From Limnanthes douglasii subsp. nivea (Eukaryota > Streptophyta > Magnoliopsida > Brassicales > Limnanthaceae): a stretch of DNA of 64,000 nucleotides. Within the stretch, counting starts at the first letter, position 1. Every line of letters begins with the position of its first letter. The notes under the pieces were generated by a model, which was not told the origin of the DNA, made no database searches, and saw nothing but the letters and a program-made list of their open reading frames with translations. This document shows positions 44,545 through 57,029 of the stretch, piece after piece. The position numbers and the translations under genes are program-made. Where the stretch lies: assembly GCA_036936605.1 (NCBI GenBank), contig JAUPFV010000001.1, forward strand, positions 115,266,771 through 115,330,770, in the 5' to 3' direction.

Positions 44545-44723
44545 GGTTGTGAAATCGGGTCGAGTTTAAAGACCGATTATTCATATAGTTTTAAGTTTAT
44601 TAGCAACTAGCTTAGTCAAAAGTTAATACATTTGTCATGTTCGAATATTTGGTGTAGTAGTTTAGTCTGAATTGCCCTTCAGAATTAATTGTGGTATAGT
44701 GACTGAAAACTCCGAACTCATCA
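44545..44723 (-). repeat. Element D 3' LTR, second segment
   Basis: Continues D's LTR from GGTTGTGAAATCGGGTC to GAACTCATCA. On the minus strand it is preceded by the polypurine tract CTAAAAGGGGCTAC. Confidence 0.88.
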
Positions 44724-44960
44724 GTAGCCCCTTTTAGGTCTTACAAAAGATCTTTGGAAGAGCTACAAATCAAAAAATCAATGCCAGCTTATTCCGACCT
44801 AGTTTTCTTTGGAAGAACTAAAAAAAAAACAATGCCAGCTTATTCCGACCCTAGTTGCATCGTTCGAACTACAAAATCTTTCCTTCAATATTAATCATGT
44901 TCGAATTTTGTTAGAACTGACTTTCATCTCAGAATTCTAAGAGTTTTTCTTGAATCGTGG

Positions 44961-44970
44961 GACACGTGTC
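44961..44970 (+). promoter_or_regulatory. G-box upstream of the D antisense ORF
   Basis: GACACGTGTC, 173 bp upstream of the antisense ORF start. Identical decamers precede the B and E copies. A weak TATA-like CATATATTTT lies near 45080. Confidence 0.5.
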
Positions 44971-45133
44971 AAGATCTAGTTCGACCTCCCAGCCGTTTTT
45001 TCTCCTAGATTATCGCACCCACTAGGGCTAGAAAATTATGTAGGTTTTAATTTTTCACACGTTGTGCAACCTTTAATCATATATTTTCTTAGAGAGAAAG
45101 CTCAGTTCATCTTTAAACTTGTTCTTGACATAT

Positions 45134-47987
45134 ATGTTCACAGCCAGAACGTCTTAGTTAAAGGAGGTTGGTTGAACTTGTCTGAATTAGAGAGAGCATA
45201 GAAAGTAGCGAGGGATAAACGCATTACTGATGGTCTTCCTGCTTCTTCAAGCGAGAAAGGTAATCATCCAAACGAGAACACCGATCAAGGGTCGTCTTCT
45301 TTAAAAAACCATTGAACCATTCACAACAAGCCTTTCTCCTCTCTCATCTGGTTCCTCAGTCCAAGAATCCCAAATCCTTTACCTAAAGAAAAAGTCATTT
45401 CCAGTGTGAGGAAACCCTCACCGTTTATTGCAATGGGATGGAACACAGAAAAATCACCAGATAAGCTAACTCCTCGCAGGGATACGCATCAATCCAAAAC
45501 CAAATCAACACTCATATCTTCAAAACCCTTCAGTTTGGAGGTAACAATGGTTGTTCCATAAGTTAAAAAATCCGGAAAACAGCCTCCACCAGATACCAGA
45601 ATATTAGAAGCGTCATCTGCACAAATTTTTGAACAACCATTTACAAAACCAACCGAACAGCCACCATCAAAGGAGTCAGAGCAGCCTCTTTCAAAAATAT
45701 CTGAACAGTCTTCCACAGTGATGGAAGAGAACATGGAGGACAACATAGAGGAATCCATTTTCGAGGCTGAGGCATCTGGTCAAACAAGGGATACAAACTC
45801 AGATAAAAAAGACAAAACTAAAGTGGGTATGACTCATCCAGACGCTATTCCGGAGAGTTTGGAGGGCAAAGTGGGTCCATGTTTTAAAAAGGTAAGTGTC
45901 AAATAACTGGTAGCCCTTCAAAATATCAACTATGTGTATACTCACATAGCTGAGTTAGGTCAGATCCGTACTAAATGAGCGATCCTGAAGTCAGTAAAGG
46001 TGAGGATCCCTATTACTCCGGAGACCGCAATGGCCTGCAAGTTGAATGAGGTGGTTGTCTACACCAAATTACTAAATTGGGGACTTCGGTTCCCCTAGGA
46101 TCCAGAGATTGTCATATATTTTCATCTGATCAAGTTATGTCCTAGTCAACTGAGCCCCAACGCTTGGTACACCTTCCTAACCTGCATCATGGCGTCCATG
46201 CTATCTAAGATTCCACTCCTGATGGATTAGTTTGTTGATGTGGCAAGCTTATGTAAGAACCATCAAATTCCCTTCTACCACTACAACATGGGGAATGACT
46301 TTAAAGTGGTGGATGACCTCCTGGAGTCCCAAAAACCTTGGAGGACGCAATTCCTCTTCATTAGTGGGACTTGGGAGAACGGCAGGAAAATCAAGGCTGA
46401 TACAAACCCAATTCTTCTAACCAGTCGCTGGAAGAGCACTGGTAAGTTCTTCTTACCTTTTTTCTTTATCTTTTAAGTTATAATTTTTCTATTTTGACTA
46501 ACGCTCCTCTCTAGTTATTCTGAAAGAATTTTTGGGCTATCTGGAGACGGGGCAGAATACTTGTACCAAACTGAATGCTTGGGCTTCAGAGAGCAGAGGG
46601 AATGCCTTTCACAATTGCTTCAAGTTAGGAAATTTTGTAAGGTCTCATCTATGGAACACCACAGGCAGTAGAGATCTTACAAGGAAAGAGTTAACCACCC
46701 CTCCCCATACTAATGTGATCTTGAAGAGGGCAGAAGCCACGGATGCTAAGTTGTGTTTGCCTTCCAGGGCCAAAGCCCCTCTCAAAATAAAGAATAAGAA
46801 GAGGAAGGCCACAACAGACTTAGCTCAAACAAATATAGAGGGGAGCGGTTCGGAGAACTAGGGAGACATCAATGCAGCTTTGATAAAAGAAGTGGAGGTA
46901 ATTGTAAAGGAAGCCGTAGGGTCAAAGAACCCACCAAGGCCTCCTAATAAAGACAAGAAACGCAAGGCCAACAACGATGAGATGGTTGACAAGAAAAAGA
47001 AGGTCACTTTAGGAGCAGAGATAATCCTGCGCCCAACGGAAGTCCCTCCCCCAGCTCCTATCGACCCCACCTTACAGGAGGAAATTCCAACAGATCTCCA
47101 GTCCAGACAGGTTGCTGAGGATGGCAATAATGAGGTGGACCGTGAATCCTTTCAAGACCTTAGTATTTACTGTAACGATCTAGAGAAAGATGGTATTGCA
47201 AGTCCTTATCGTCCTTCCAGCTCCTCCAACATGGTAACTTATAATGGTAAATCCTACTCTATATCCGGAGAACAAGACACTTTGAGCCATGACTTCCTAG
47301 AATACATTCGACCAGTACTCGACCTGGAGAGGTAGGTAAAAACTCAAACGGGCATCATTAATTCTCTAACCACTGACAAGAAAAACTTGTCAGATAATCT
47401 TCTTAGTGCTCAACAAAGCATATAGGTGCTGAAGAAGGAAAAAGAAGATTTGGCGGCCAATCTGATCGCATCGGAGGCGGCCAATACTGAGCTACAAACC
47501 AAATACTTCAACCTGGAGCCTCTTCTTCACAAAACCTCACAGCTTTGAAGGAGAAATTGAACACTAAGGATGATGCTATCCAAACTTTATCCAATGAGAA
47601 AACCAAGTTGGAGAGCACTGTTCAAGAGAAGATTGAAGAGAAGGAAACCCTGGAACACCAACAAAAACAAGCTGTTGCTGACGGTATAGAGAAGTATGCC
47701 AATGGTGTGGTAGATTCCCTAGAGAAGAGAGATGACGGGATCAAATCCGATATGGTGTTTCTGTTTCATGAGATCTTTCCTAAGAGAACCCTTGGTCCCT
47801 TATACAATATGTGGAGTATGAGGACATCCCATTCCATACTCTTGCAGATGGTGACAAGCGCAACTACTCTAGTGGAATAGATTCTAGAAGTGATGATGAT
47901 GAAGGAACGGGTGAGAGTTCAATTTTTGAACTCAAAAGTCCTAAGAAAGATTGTGGTGAAGAAAAATCTGAAAGCAACAAACCCTAA
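45134..47987 (+). pseudogene. Element D antisense ORF, Transposase_28-like, decayed
   Basis: Starts MFTARTS, as in E (MFTARTA), then a one-base shift and a TAG in place of Gln interrupt it. Exon 1 ends at 46441 and exon 2 begins at 46515 (73-bp GT-AG intron, phase 1). Conserved pieces: EGKVGPCFKKV, GLRFP-type segment near 46085, HYNMGNDFKVVDDLLES, FISGTWENG, then in exon 2 GYLETGQNTCTKLNAWASES and RSHLWNT. The C-terminal part is a predicted coiled coil (NEKTKLESTVQEKIEEKETL) followed by SDMVFLFHEIFPKRTLG, matching E. Stops in several frames mark it as a pseudogene. Confidence 0.82.
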
Positions 47988-48015
47988 GGTTTTATTATAT
48001 AATTTTTGAAATACT

Positions 48016-48073
48016 AAAGTCCTTGGATGGCCAAGGCATTTTTTGTACTACTGGTCGGTTTGAGTCCGATCAG
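48016..48073 (+). other. Two stem-loops downstream of the D antisense ORF
   Basis: First: CCTTGG (48021-48026), loop ATGG, CCAAGG (48031-48036). Second: CTGGTCGG (48051-48058), loop TTTGAGT, CCGATCAG (48066-48073), with one G-U pair in RNA. Element E has the same pair in the same order and spacing, with a different but still paired sequence in the second stem. Confidence 0.65.
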
Positions 48074-48394
48074 GTTTAATTATTCAATTTCCATTTTGTT
48101 TAACACTCTGTTTAAATCTTCATGGCTAATGTTTAAGTAGCCCCTAGAATTTGATAAGTGTTGAATCGAGAGTATTCAATATATCTGATCATGTGTGTTT
48201 AATAATTGTGACCAAATTTTAAGCATATCTGATCTACTCAAGAAAAATTGAGAACCGGGGTGTTGAATAAGAAATTTATATTCTAATTGAATTGCAACAA
48301 AATCACACCAGACTTTTGAAGAAGGCATCATGTATTATTGAAAAAATCCAGACACCTCATTAAAACCTCCCCGCGCCACCAGGGTAGGAAAAAG

Positions 48395-48412
48395 TATGCC
48401 CCCTAATATTTA
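48395..48412 (-). other. Conserved G-rich block 3' of D pol (second polypurine-like tract)
   Basis: Minus-strand TAAATATTAGGGGGCATAC lies about 40 bp downstream of the D pol stop. Element E has AAATATTTGGGGGCATAC at the equivalent place (62031-62048). It is far from the LTR and so is not the 3' polypurine tract itself. Confidence 0.5.
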
Positions 48413-48450
48413 CATTGGTATTTAACAAGTAAATACTTACAAAAAAAACT

Positions 48451-51400
48451 TTATTCAAAATATAACTTGAGATGCTCAACATTCCATGGATGCTTTAGAG
48501 CTCTTCCTTCTTTGTCTTGAAGCCTATATATCCCCGGTTTGACCTTTTCACAGACCACGTAAGGGCCTTCCCAGTTTGAAGCCAATTTACCGAACTGCTT
48601 GTCCTTGGTATGCAAAAAGACTTTTCTTAAAACCTTATCTCTTGTTTGAAAATCTCTTCTTTTGACTTTGGAAGCAATTCTGCTCCTCATCAATCCTTAG
48701 TAGTGTGTTGTTCTCAAATGTGCTTTAACCTTTTTTTCTCTAATAAGTCCAACTGATTCCTAACCACTATATCATTAGCCTGTTCGGAATTGTTTTGGAC
48801 CCTATGTGATGGTAAAGTAGCCTCTATAGGAGTAATTGAATACATCCTATATACCAAAGCAAAAAAGAGATTCTTGTGTGGAAGCCCGAAGAGTTGTTCG
48901 GTAGGCCCACAATACTTCTTGTAAATAACTTGGCCATTTTCCTACAGCTCCCTCAAATTTTTTCTTTAATCCGGACAAGATGGTTCTATTTGAAACCTCA
49001 ACTTGGCCATTTGTTTGAGGGTGGAAAGAAGAGGAAAAACAACGTTGAATGCCTCTAGAGGTACAGAAGGCTTCCATGTCTTTGTTATCAAATTGTGGCC
49101 CGCTGTCTATAGTAATATTCTGAGGAACTCCAAACCTACATTATATGTTGGATAGGATGAATTTAATAATGGCTTTCTAAGTGGTTCCTGCGAAAGGAGT
49201 TGCCTCTATACATTTAGATAAATAGTTAATAGCGACTGTAATAGTTTTACATCCACCGGATGCCATGGGAAGAGGCCCAACTAAATCCATTTCCCACCTG
49301 GCAAAAGGTACTGGCTCAGAAATAGAGTCCATAGGTACTGCTGGCACATGAATTGCATTCCCATATTTTTTACATAGATCACATTTCTTCACCATTTCTT
49401 TAGCATCTGCCATTATGGATGGCCAATAGTATCCGACTAATAAAATGTTTCGGGTCAGTGCCCTAAAGCCACAGCGTGCTGAGACTTCCCCATTATGTAG
49501 TTCGGATAATGCAACATGGAATTCCTCAAACCCCAAACAGTGTATGAGAGGCATGGTGAAAGACTTTTTGTAAAGAACTTCTCTTATTATTAAGAAACCA
49601 CGAGCCTTGTACTCAATCTTCTTTGCCACAGCTTTCTCCGAAGGCAATATCCTATCGGAAATGTATTGGAAAATTGTGTATCTCCAGTCTTTAGGTTGAA
49701 TAACAAGTATGCTCATATTCTATTCATCATCTTTCTTAATATCTATCTATATAGATGGACATTTTTGTATAAGAATCCAGTAGTAAGATTCAGAATAGGC
49801 TATGGTTGCCAAGGATTCTGCCAAAGTATTCTCCGATCTGGGAATGTGCTCATAGCAAACACCTTTAAAGTTGGTTGCCACTTATTTTAACATAAGCAAA
49901 TACTTGATCTACTGTTCTTTCTTAGTTTCAGACTACCTTGAGCATGATGGATAAGTAATTGAGAGTCACTCATTAATCAGACTCTCTAAGCCCCACATAA
50001 AAGAGCTAGCTTAAGACTTGTTATGGTTGCTTCATACTCAGACTCATTGTTGGAGGCCGTGAACCCAAAACATATAACTTGATATATTTTATCACCATAT
50101 GGGGAGGTTAAATAGATTCCAACTCCACATACCATAGTACTTGATCCACCATCAGTTTGAACTACCCATTCCTTTTTTAAACCATTTCCTAACTCTTCTC
50201 TCGAAGATATGTCAGCATGAAATTCTACCAAGAAGTCAGCTACTGATTGGGCTTTAATTTCTGTTTTGGGGGAAAAGTCAATATCGTAATCACCCAATTC
50301 CACTGACCATTTGGTCATTATGCTTGATATGTCAGCTTTTTGAAGAACATTTTTTAAAGGAAAGACGTTCGGACAACAATAGAATGATCTTGGAAGTAGG
50401 GTCTCATTGTTCTTGCTGCAATTACTAAAGCTAATGTCAACTTCTCCAATCTTAAGTATATTCTTTCAACATCTAGTAAACTCTTACTGATGTAGTACGC
50501 CGGACGAGGATAATTATCCCCTTCCCTTACTAGGACAACACTTATAGCGCATTCTAATACAGCTAGATACACATACAGTTATTCTCCTTGAACAGGTTTG
50601 GAAATAGTTTTGGGTGAAGACAAAAGTTTCTTTATTTCAATAAAAGCTTGGTCACACTGTGGGGATGAATTGAAGTCTTTATCATTTCTCAATACTTGGA
50701 AAAACGAAGTGCATTTGTCCGATGACCTTGAAATAAATCTGTTCAATGCAGCCAACCTACTTGTGAGCCTTTGATTTTCTTTAACATTTCGAGGAAGGTC
50801 CATTGCTAATAAGGCATTAAGCTGATCCGGATCAGACTGGATATCTTTCTCGCTTATTATATAGCCCAAAAGTTTTCCAGATCGGACCTCAAATACACAT
50901 TTCTCAGGATTTAACTTCAAATTCACAGTTTCTAGATTAGAAAATGTCTCTTGAAGGTCAGATATGTGTAAATCTTCCTCCAAGTGTTTGACCATCATAT
51001 CATCTATGTACACTTCCATGTTCCTGCCAATCTGATTAGCAAATGTTTTATTCACCAACCTGTGATAAGTGGTCCCAACATTTTTCAACCTAAAGGGCAT
51101 CACCTTGTAACAATGAAGACCTCTATTTGTGATGAAAGTAGTGTGATCTTGATCCTTCGAATTGACTTGTATCTGGTTATACCCTGAGAAGGAATCCATG
51201 AAGGACGATAATTTATTTCCATATGTGGAATCCACCAACTGATCTATTCGAGGAACGGGATAGAGATCCTTAGGGAAAACCTTATTAAAGCCAGTGAAAT
51301 CAATACACATATGCCATTTTCCGTTCTTTTTCTTGACTAACACAGGCTTGGAAGTCCACAAAGGATACTGGGATTCTTTAATATGACCCATCTTTGTCAG

Positions 51401-51739
51401 CCAGTCAATTTCTTGAACAGTTGCATCTGCTTTTTCTTTGGAAAAAGATCTCCTTTTTTGTACAACGGGTGCAACATCACACCGGATAGATAACTTGTGT
51501 GAAATAACATATGTTGGCACTCCGGTTGCATCACTGCTGTACCATGCAAACACATGTTGATTATCCATAAAAAAGACAACAATTTCTGCTTCATTTCTAG
51601 TGCCACTTTAGAACCAATCTTGACATTCTTGTCCTCTACGAGGGAGTGAGTTTCAACTTCTTCAATAGGTATTATGACATTGGAAGCCTCTCTAGGATCG
51701 TCAATCTCATTCTCCTCAGTCAGAAGGCTCCAGTAGCTG
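48451..51739 (-). pseudogene. Element D pol: RT, RNase H, second RNase H, integrase, decayed
   Basis: Fragments in order on the minus strand: RT 51568-50579 (KKKNGKWHMCIDFTGFN, YIDDMMVK intact), first RNase H 50572-50354 (YYISKSLLDVERIY), second RNase H 50318-49986 (VVQTDGGSS, ASNNESEYEA), integrase zinc region and core 49716-49177 (HNGEVSARCGFRALTR, WEMDLVGPLPMASGG, INYLSKCIEA), integrase core continued 49077-48847 (FHPQTNGQVEVSNRTI), and C-terminal domain 48693-48451 (WEGPYVVCEKVKPGIYRL). The second RNase H marks the Tat lineage. Numerous stops and shifts make it inactive. Confidence 0.88.
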
Positions 51740-51742
51740 CTA
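51740..51742 (-). promoter_or_regulatory. In-frame UAG-CAG-CUA between D protease and RT
   Basis: Minus strand reads AAG-GAT-TAG-CAG-CTA-CTG. It fits UAG-CAR-YYA exactly and sits where C and A also have UAG. A further frameshift follows a few codons later in D, which is decay. Confidence 0.65.
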
Positions 51743-53847
51743 ATCCTTATTAATCCAGATTGCCCCCAACGTTTTAGGAGCAAAAGCGGTTGCATAGCAT
51801 TCACTGGCTATCTTTCGACTACTCCGGAAAATGCCTACTTGTCCCTGAACCATATACTTTAAGCACTGATGGACTATAGAGGGCACACCATGCATTCTGG
51901 AAAGCCAAGACCTCCCAAAATTGCATTTTACAATGTGGGGCAATCCACCACAACAAATAGTACTCTTACCATCTTTTTAAAGGGCCCCTTTCCCAACAAT
52001 GCTTCTTTTTCAAATTCCCCAATTACATCTGCAGAAATCCTCGCGAAGCCTATAATGGTTCTGTTCAAATGTTAAATAATTGTCGGATTCCTCATTTCCT
52101 TGTAGGATCTTAGAAACAGAATGTTTGCCGAACTGCATGTATTAATCATTTCCCCCTATAAAAGCTCATATAACCACTGCGTCCTCATGAGGTCCTGCAA
52201 TGTCCCTTAGGTCGTCTTCATCAAAGATTATGAATGGGAATGGGGACTGGCACTAATGGAAAGACATTCCACCTTCTAAGCGGGTAGCGAAATTATGGAC
52301 ATGCCTCTTCCTTGATGAAGTGGTAGGTGCAGTCACAATATCTCCTCCAAAAATGGTTAACGATTTGAATAAGCTGATTAGTCAATAAACTGTCTTAGTT
52401 TTCTCTGTAATCACCCCCACCTTATTTTGATCTGGATCTGGATCCAGATAATCAGTTTTTATATCAAATATTTCAAGGATTATCATCGCACCCTCTTGAG
52501 CAGATGTTCCAGGATTGTTTGAAGGACCCGTCCGGGGAGCATTATTTTATGCCTTATCCGGTCTATTTCCACTTCGCCTTTTAACATAGGCTCCCTACTT
52601 TCCCTTCTCAATAAGGTTTTGGACCTCTTGTTTCAATGCTATGCAATCCTGAGTATCATGGCCTATATCCATGTGATATTGGCAAAAATAAGTGTTTCAG
52701 TTCTCTCCGGGGGACTGCAATATCCCGGCTTTCGAAAGTGTACTTCATTCTTGGTTTTATCTTAGATTGTGGCTATATTTTCCCTCAATTCAGCAAACCA
52801 TTCAGGCTGGACCCAAGGACCCCTTTTACTTTTTGTTTTTTTGGCTCTGGGTCTGGTTGGATTGACTTTGCTTAGACCGGTTAGACTTTTGTCCGGTCTC
52901 CTTTGCCCTGTAACCGGATTGGTTAGTGGCTGAATGAGGTGTTGTAGTGGTGGACCTCACCTGACGGTGCACCCTTGTTTTCTTTGTTTCCTATACATTC
53001 ATATGTTTTCCCACTTGGTTCAATAAACCACCCCAGTTCATAGCCTTCTTTCGAGTCACAGAATCAACTTAATTCCCAAGATTCAATCTTTGCCTAAGGG
53101 AAGCAATTTCCACATGCTCAAAGCAATCTGCTAACCCATTCTTTGTATTCATAAAACGACTTATGTAATCTTTCAAGGACTCATTTGGTTCATGTCCGCA
53201 ATGGATAATGTTGTCCCTATTACCCTTCAATTCTTTACTCCCAACAAATTGCCACCGAAAGGCAACCCAAAATGTATCAAAGTTTCTAATACATCCCTGG
53301 GGTAAACTATTTTACCATTTAAGAGAACTCCCCGTAAAAGTTTGGGAGAAATCTTTGCATAAAAGCTTATCATCGTCATCAAAGTTCATCAGGAAGTTTT
53401 TGAATTGTTCGAGATGGTTCTCCGGATCTCGACTCCCATTGTATTTCTCTATCTTGGAGCTATCAAACCTTTTAGGAAGATGTCCGGAGAGTGATTTTGC
53501 TGACAAAGGTGATTGCCTCCAGTTCTTATTGCGGCTGAAAACGATATCTTCATTAGGAGTTGCAAAAATACTTGGTTCGGACTGGAAGGCAAAGGGATCA
53601 ATCAACAATTGGTCAATATGCTTGTGAGATGATTTTTTACCATGGTGTCTTGAGCCTACCATGTATGTCCCTCTTCCTCGAGTGCTTTTTGGTTAATCTT
53701 ATATTTTTCTAGATCTCCCTTCATCACTGCTTGAAGACAGCGATTTTTCAAGTTCTGCCTCATTGATGAACTGCTAGAGGATTCAGATCCAGAACTTTCA
53801 ACAGGCTTAGACTGATGTGTTTTCTTTGAATTGAGGTGAGTCTTCAA
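51740..53847 (-). pseudogene. Element D gag-protease, decayed
   Basis: Gag pieces: charged N-terminus (SSGSESSSSSSMRQ, 53847-53656) and capsid region 53662-53312 (DPENHLEQFKNFLMNF, GSSLKW). The protease active-site region near 52130 reads INTCSSANIL, with the catalytic Asp changed to Asn. The frame 51943-51740 (FGRSWLSRM ... SECYATAFA) ends at the conserved UAG. Several stops are present. Confidence 0.83.
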
Positions 53848-54105
53848 AGATGGCTCATTTTCCCCAAGATTGTCAATTGGTGAAGTACTGATGCTACGGA
53901 TTTCTCCTTGATACCTTTTTCTGCTTGTTTTATTGCTCTTAACACCTCTATTTTAGCCCTCGGCTAGTCTCGCTCCTCGATGATGTACTCCTTATTTTCC
54001 TTTGAACCTTCCACCTTCGAGGGTGAAGTATTTTTTCCATTCAGATCCATCCGAACTGCTTTACTTATTGGTTTTGAATGTAAAATTCAGGCACCATCGC
54101 CTCCA

Positions 54106-54121
54106 ACTATGGTCGCCAATT
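54106..54121 (-). other. Element D primer-binding site
   Basis: Minus-strand AATTGGCGACCATAG directly inside the 5' LTR. Confidence 0.7.
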
Positions 54122-54500
54122 TGGTGTGGTTTATTTCTGGCTGAGGGTAATCTGGTAGAGTGTTTAAAAAGTGTTTTGATAATTTTTTGGTGTTTTGTGT
54201 TTAGTGTGTAGAGTAGAGAGATAATTAAGCTACCTACTAGTATTAAATTCTGATCACCCTCATTAATGAAAGTAGTTGGGGTATTTATACTTAATTACTG
54301 ACCCATGGTCTTATTGGGTCGGGTTGTAAAATCGGGTCGATTTTAAAAAACCGTTAGTCATATAGTTTTAAGTTGATTAGCAACTAGATTAGTCAAAATT
54401 TAATACATTTATCGTGTTCGAATATTTGGTGTAGTAGTTTAGTCTGAATTTCCCTTCTGAATTAATTGTGCTATAATGATTGAAAACTCCAAGCTCATAA
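54122..54500 (-). repeat. Element D 5' LTR (379 bp)
   Basis: Starts TGGTGTGGTTTATTTCTGG and ends AAGCTCATAA; the partner ends GAACTCATCA. Many differences between the copies, so D is much older than C. Confidence 0.88.
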
Positions 54501-54505
54501 GTAAT

Positions 54506-54586
54506 GCTTCTTGTTATCATTATTATCAAAATTAATAATACAAAGATACTTCATTGATAAAAATATTCTCTTCTTCATAATTTTCA
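54506..54586 (+). repeat. Element G 3' LTR, second segment
   Basis: Resumes the copia LTR after D (TCATTGATAAAAATATTCTC, TTCTTCATAATTTTCA), matching the end of the 5' LTR at about 29880-29954. Confidence 0.72.
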
Positions 54587-55558
54587 AATATCATTATCTC
54601 GAGAGAACTCCTGAAAATTAGAGTGTTCAACGTTGATAAATCCAGAGATTTCTTAGTGGAGGTTTTTGTCCTGTTTTGGTCGTATTAGGATAATTGTCAC
54701 GATAATATCGTATGCTGGTATTTTTAAAGAGAGAAATTGAATGACTAGAGATCAAAAGAGACAAAAGGAATAATCAAGTAATAATTGTCTAATGATTGGA
54801 TCATTTCCCCAAAATGATTTTTCTTTCTATAGTACAAGAGGTAAGTTCCTAATTTACACCTTTACCCATCCTTATACACGTGCATTTCACCTCACTACTT
54901 TACTGATTATAAACATACACCTTAGATATTACATTTCACCCCCTCAATTTATATACTCGTCAAGTTTTGTACTCAATACTTTATTACATCAAATTAATCC
55001 CTTTATTTATCTTATTTGGCTCATTTATCCTAATATCTTTCTCCTCTTATCAATAGCCCTCCGGTCCTTGTGTAGATATTCGAGCAAGGACTTATTCATG
55101 GACGCATATTTCTCTTCTTCTGGAACCTCCTCGAATTATTCTTCCCAGATTCATCATCGGATTTTTCTTCCCTTGATTTCTCATTGAATTATCCTTCTTG
55201 TGATATTCTTTCAGACCCATGACTTCATTATTGGAAGCAATGACTTCATGGTCACTCATCACTCATCTTAGGTTTCATAATGGAGTAGAAGTTGATGGGT
55301 TGTCCTAATATTTGTGTCAGAAAACTTTTAGAGTTGTACTACCATTTAATCTCATGTGTGAACAACTTTCTAACACGCACTAGCATGCTTTCCAAAAGAA
55401 CTTATGGATGAATAAATGTGTCAGCAAACCTTTAGATTTCTCCATACGCGTGAGAATCAGATCATAGGTAGAACAGCTTCTCTAAAAAACTTTTGATCTT
55501 CTCTAAGTACCATTTTTCTTATATGGGCCTTCGAATTCCTTAAAAACCCATACCATCC

Positions 55559-55568
55559 CTATAAATAT
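55559..55568 (+). promoter_or_regulatory. Putative TATA box of the H antisense ORF
   Basis: CTATAAATAT, 123 bp upstream of the antisense start codon at 55682; position and sequence agree with C and E. Confidence 0.5.
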
Positions 55569-55681
55569 TTGACTCCGCTCTCTAATTCAAAGTTACATTT
55601 TTTAATTTTAAAGAGATAAAGTGAGACTTTAAATTAGAGAGAGAAGTATATTATCCTTCTAAGCATTTGATATACCCTTTC

Positions 55682-57000
55682 ATGCCTAGAGATTCCAAAG
55701 GGCTTGAGAGATACAAACTTTGGGAATGCTTCAATATCGCAAAAAAAAGATGAGGAGAGAAGGGATACCGACGTAAAAGAAGAACCTAGGCCTTTTGAAG
55801 TCCTCCAAATAATGTTTATGGTCAGTAGCCTCCTCTCCGGAAATACTCTGACTCCGTAAGAACCTCAGGTCATCATATTGCATCTGATCCCTTTACTATC
55901 CACCCCTGTTGTCAATCTTGTTCGAAGCGCAACTAGGGTGACTTTGGCCCTTCCAAATAAATTCACAAAACCTCTTCGTTTCTTCCAATGGGTGATAAAC
56001 ACCAAATTTCTGAGAAGGCTAAAAGAGAACGGCCTAAAAGAAAAAATTCTCCATCACTGGATAAGTGGTCCGCAAAATTGAAGCTCACATCATTAGATTC
56101 AACCCCTCAAGCTACTCGACAGAGTACTCCCCAAAATATGCCCGAGATCACTCCTTAGAAACACTCATCAAAATCTATTCGAAAATATAAAGTTTTTAAC
56201 TTATCCTTAAAGCTTATTCCAAAAGTACAAGAGAAACACTTAACTGGTTATGTAGACAATAATCAAGAAGCAGATGGCGTGATCCCTGTTGAGGCTCAGC
56301 CCATCCAAGCTATCCCTGCACTGGCTCCTCATGTTAGACCTTTTAATCTGATTCAAGAATGTCCACATCTTGATATTATAACAAATTATCCTGCTCACCA
56401 GGCAGAAACATCCAAGAAGAAAAAAGAAGAAGAAAAAGAAAGGTTATGTTGAGTTACCTTCGAATATATAAGACATCCTCGGAAACAATCTTCGAGAGGT
56501 TAAAGCTAAGCATCTCGTGGTGCTTCCAAAAATAAAGTATAATATTTTTATTCGTGCGATGAGGTTAAACTTAGAGACTAATGGGTGATTTCGAACTCCA
56601 TCAAAATCCCATTTCCAGAGGTTGGGGAAACACCTTTATCCGTTAAAGATCATGGATTAATTGTTTACACAAAGATTCTGAATTGGGTTCTTCGACTTCC
56701 TCTAGATCCTGCCTTGGTTGAGTACTTTCACTTGATACAAATGTGTCCGATCCAAGATGGTCCCAACATGTGTTTCATGGTCATGGCGTGAACCATTGCT
56801 TCTCAGATGTCTCAGCTCAAATTTTCTATGGAAGAGCTAGTCAGATTGACAACTGTGGGAAAGAAATCTCATTTTCCTTTCTATTCAATATCTCTCACAA
56901 AAAAAATACAAGATTGTGAATAATATTCTTGAGGTTGATAAGAATTTGAAACAGAGGTTTATTTTCGTCTCCGGATTGTGAGAGACGGACTTTGAAAGTT
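55682..57000 (+). pseudogene. Element H antisense ORF, Transposase_28-like, decayed and truncated
   Basis: Begins MPRDSKGLERYKLWE and soon meets stops. The recognisable core at 56585-56791 reads PFPEVGETPL, LNWVLRLPLDPALVEYFH and CPIQDGPNMCF, parallel to C's GETPLNC, LRFPLDP and CPTQVTPN. Further on, KQRFIFVSGL matches KQRFVFLSGA just before the expected intron. The sequence breaks off soon after, so exon 2 is absent. Confidence 0.78.
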
Positions 57001-57029
57001 CCGATCAGTTACCCTAATATGTTTCTCCC

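Larger units (their letters stand above)
34547..54500 (-). mobile_element. Gypsy element D (Tat-type), full domain set but decayed
   Basis: Minus-strand element inserted in the 3' LTR of copia G; flanks GTACT (34542-34546) and GTAAT (54501-54505) form a 5-bp duplication with one mismatch. The 3' LTR is split by gypsy F (34547-34745 and 44545-44723, about 378 bp); the 5' LTR is 54122-54500 (379 bp). Inside, from 54.1 kb downward: primer site, gag-protease, UAG, RT, RNase H, second RNase H, integrase; then an opposite-strand antisense ORF (45134-47987). It is the only gypsy copy here with the whole layout visible, but all its genes carry stops. Confidence 0.88.
29521..54586 (+). mobile_element. 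Copia element G (Ty1/copia), decayed, host of nested gypsy elements D, F and C
   Basis: Full-length but decayed Ty1/copia element: 5' LTR 29521-29954, initiator-Met tRNA primer site at 29962, gag-protease-integrase-RT-RNase H on the plus strand, polypurine tract at 34161, and a 3' LTR (34170-34546 and 54506-54586) split by gypsy D. LTR copies are strongly diverged, indicating an old insertion. Without the nested block the element is about 5.1 kb, normal for copia. The target-site duplication was not resolved. Confidence 0.85.
54620..57005 (-). mobile_element. Gypsy element H (Tat-type), truncated 3' end
   Basis: Only the 3' LTR (left, ending TATCA at 55052), a G-rich polypurine tract (CCGGAGGGCTAT on the minus strand) and part of the opposite-strand antisense ORF remain. 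It is cut off at about 57005, where the PPR duplicate begins. The LTR start was not resolved and may be near 54620. The style of the LTR end (TCTCCTCTTATCA) is closest to element C. Confidence 0.65.
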
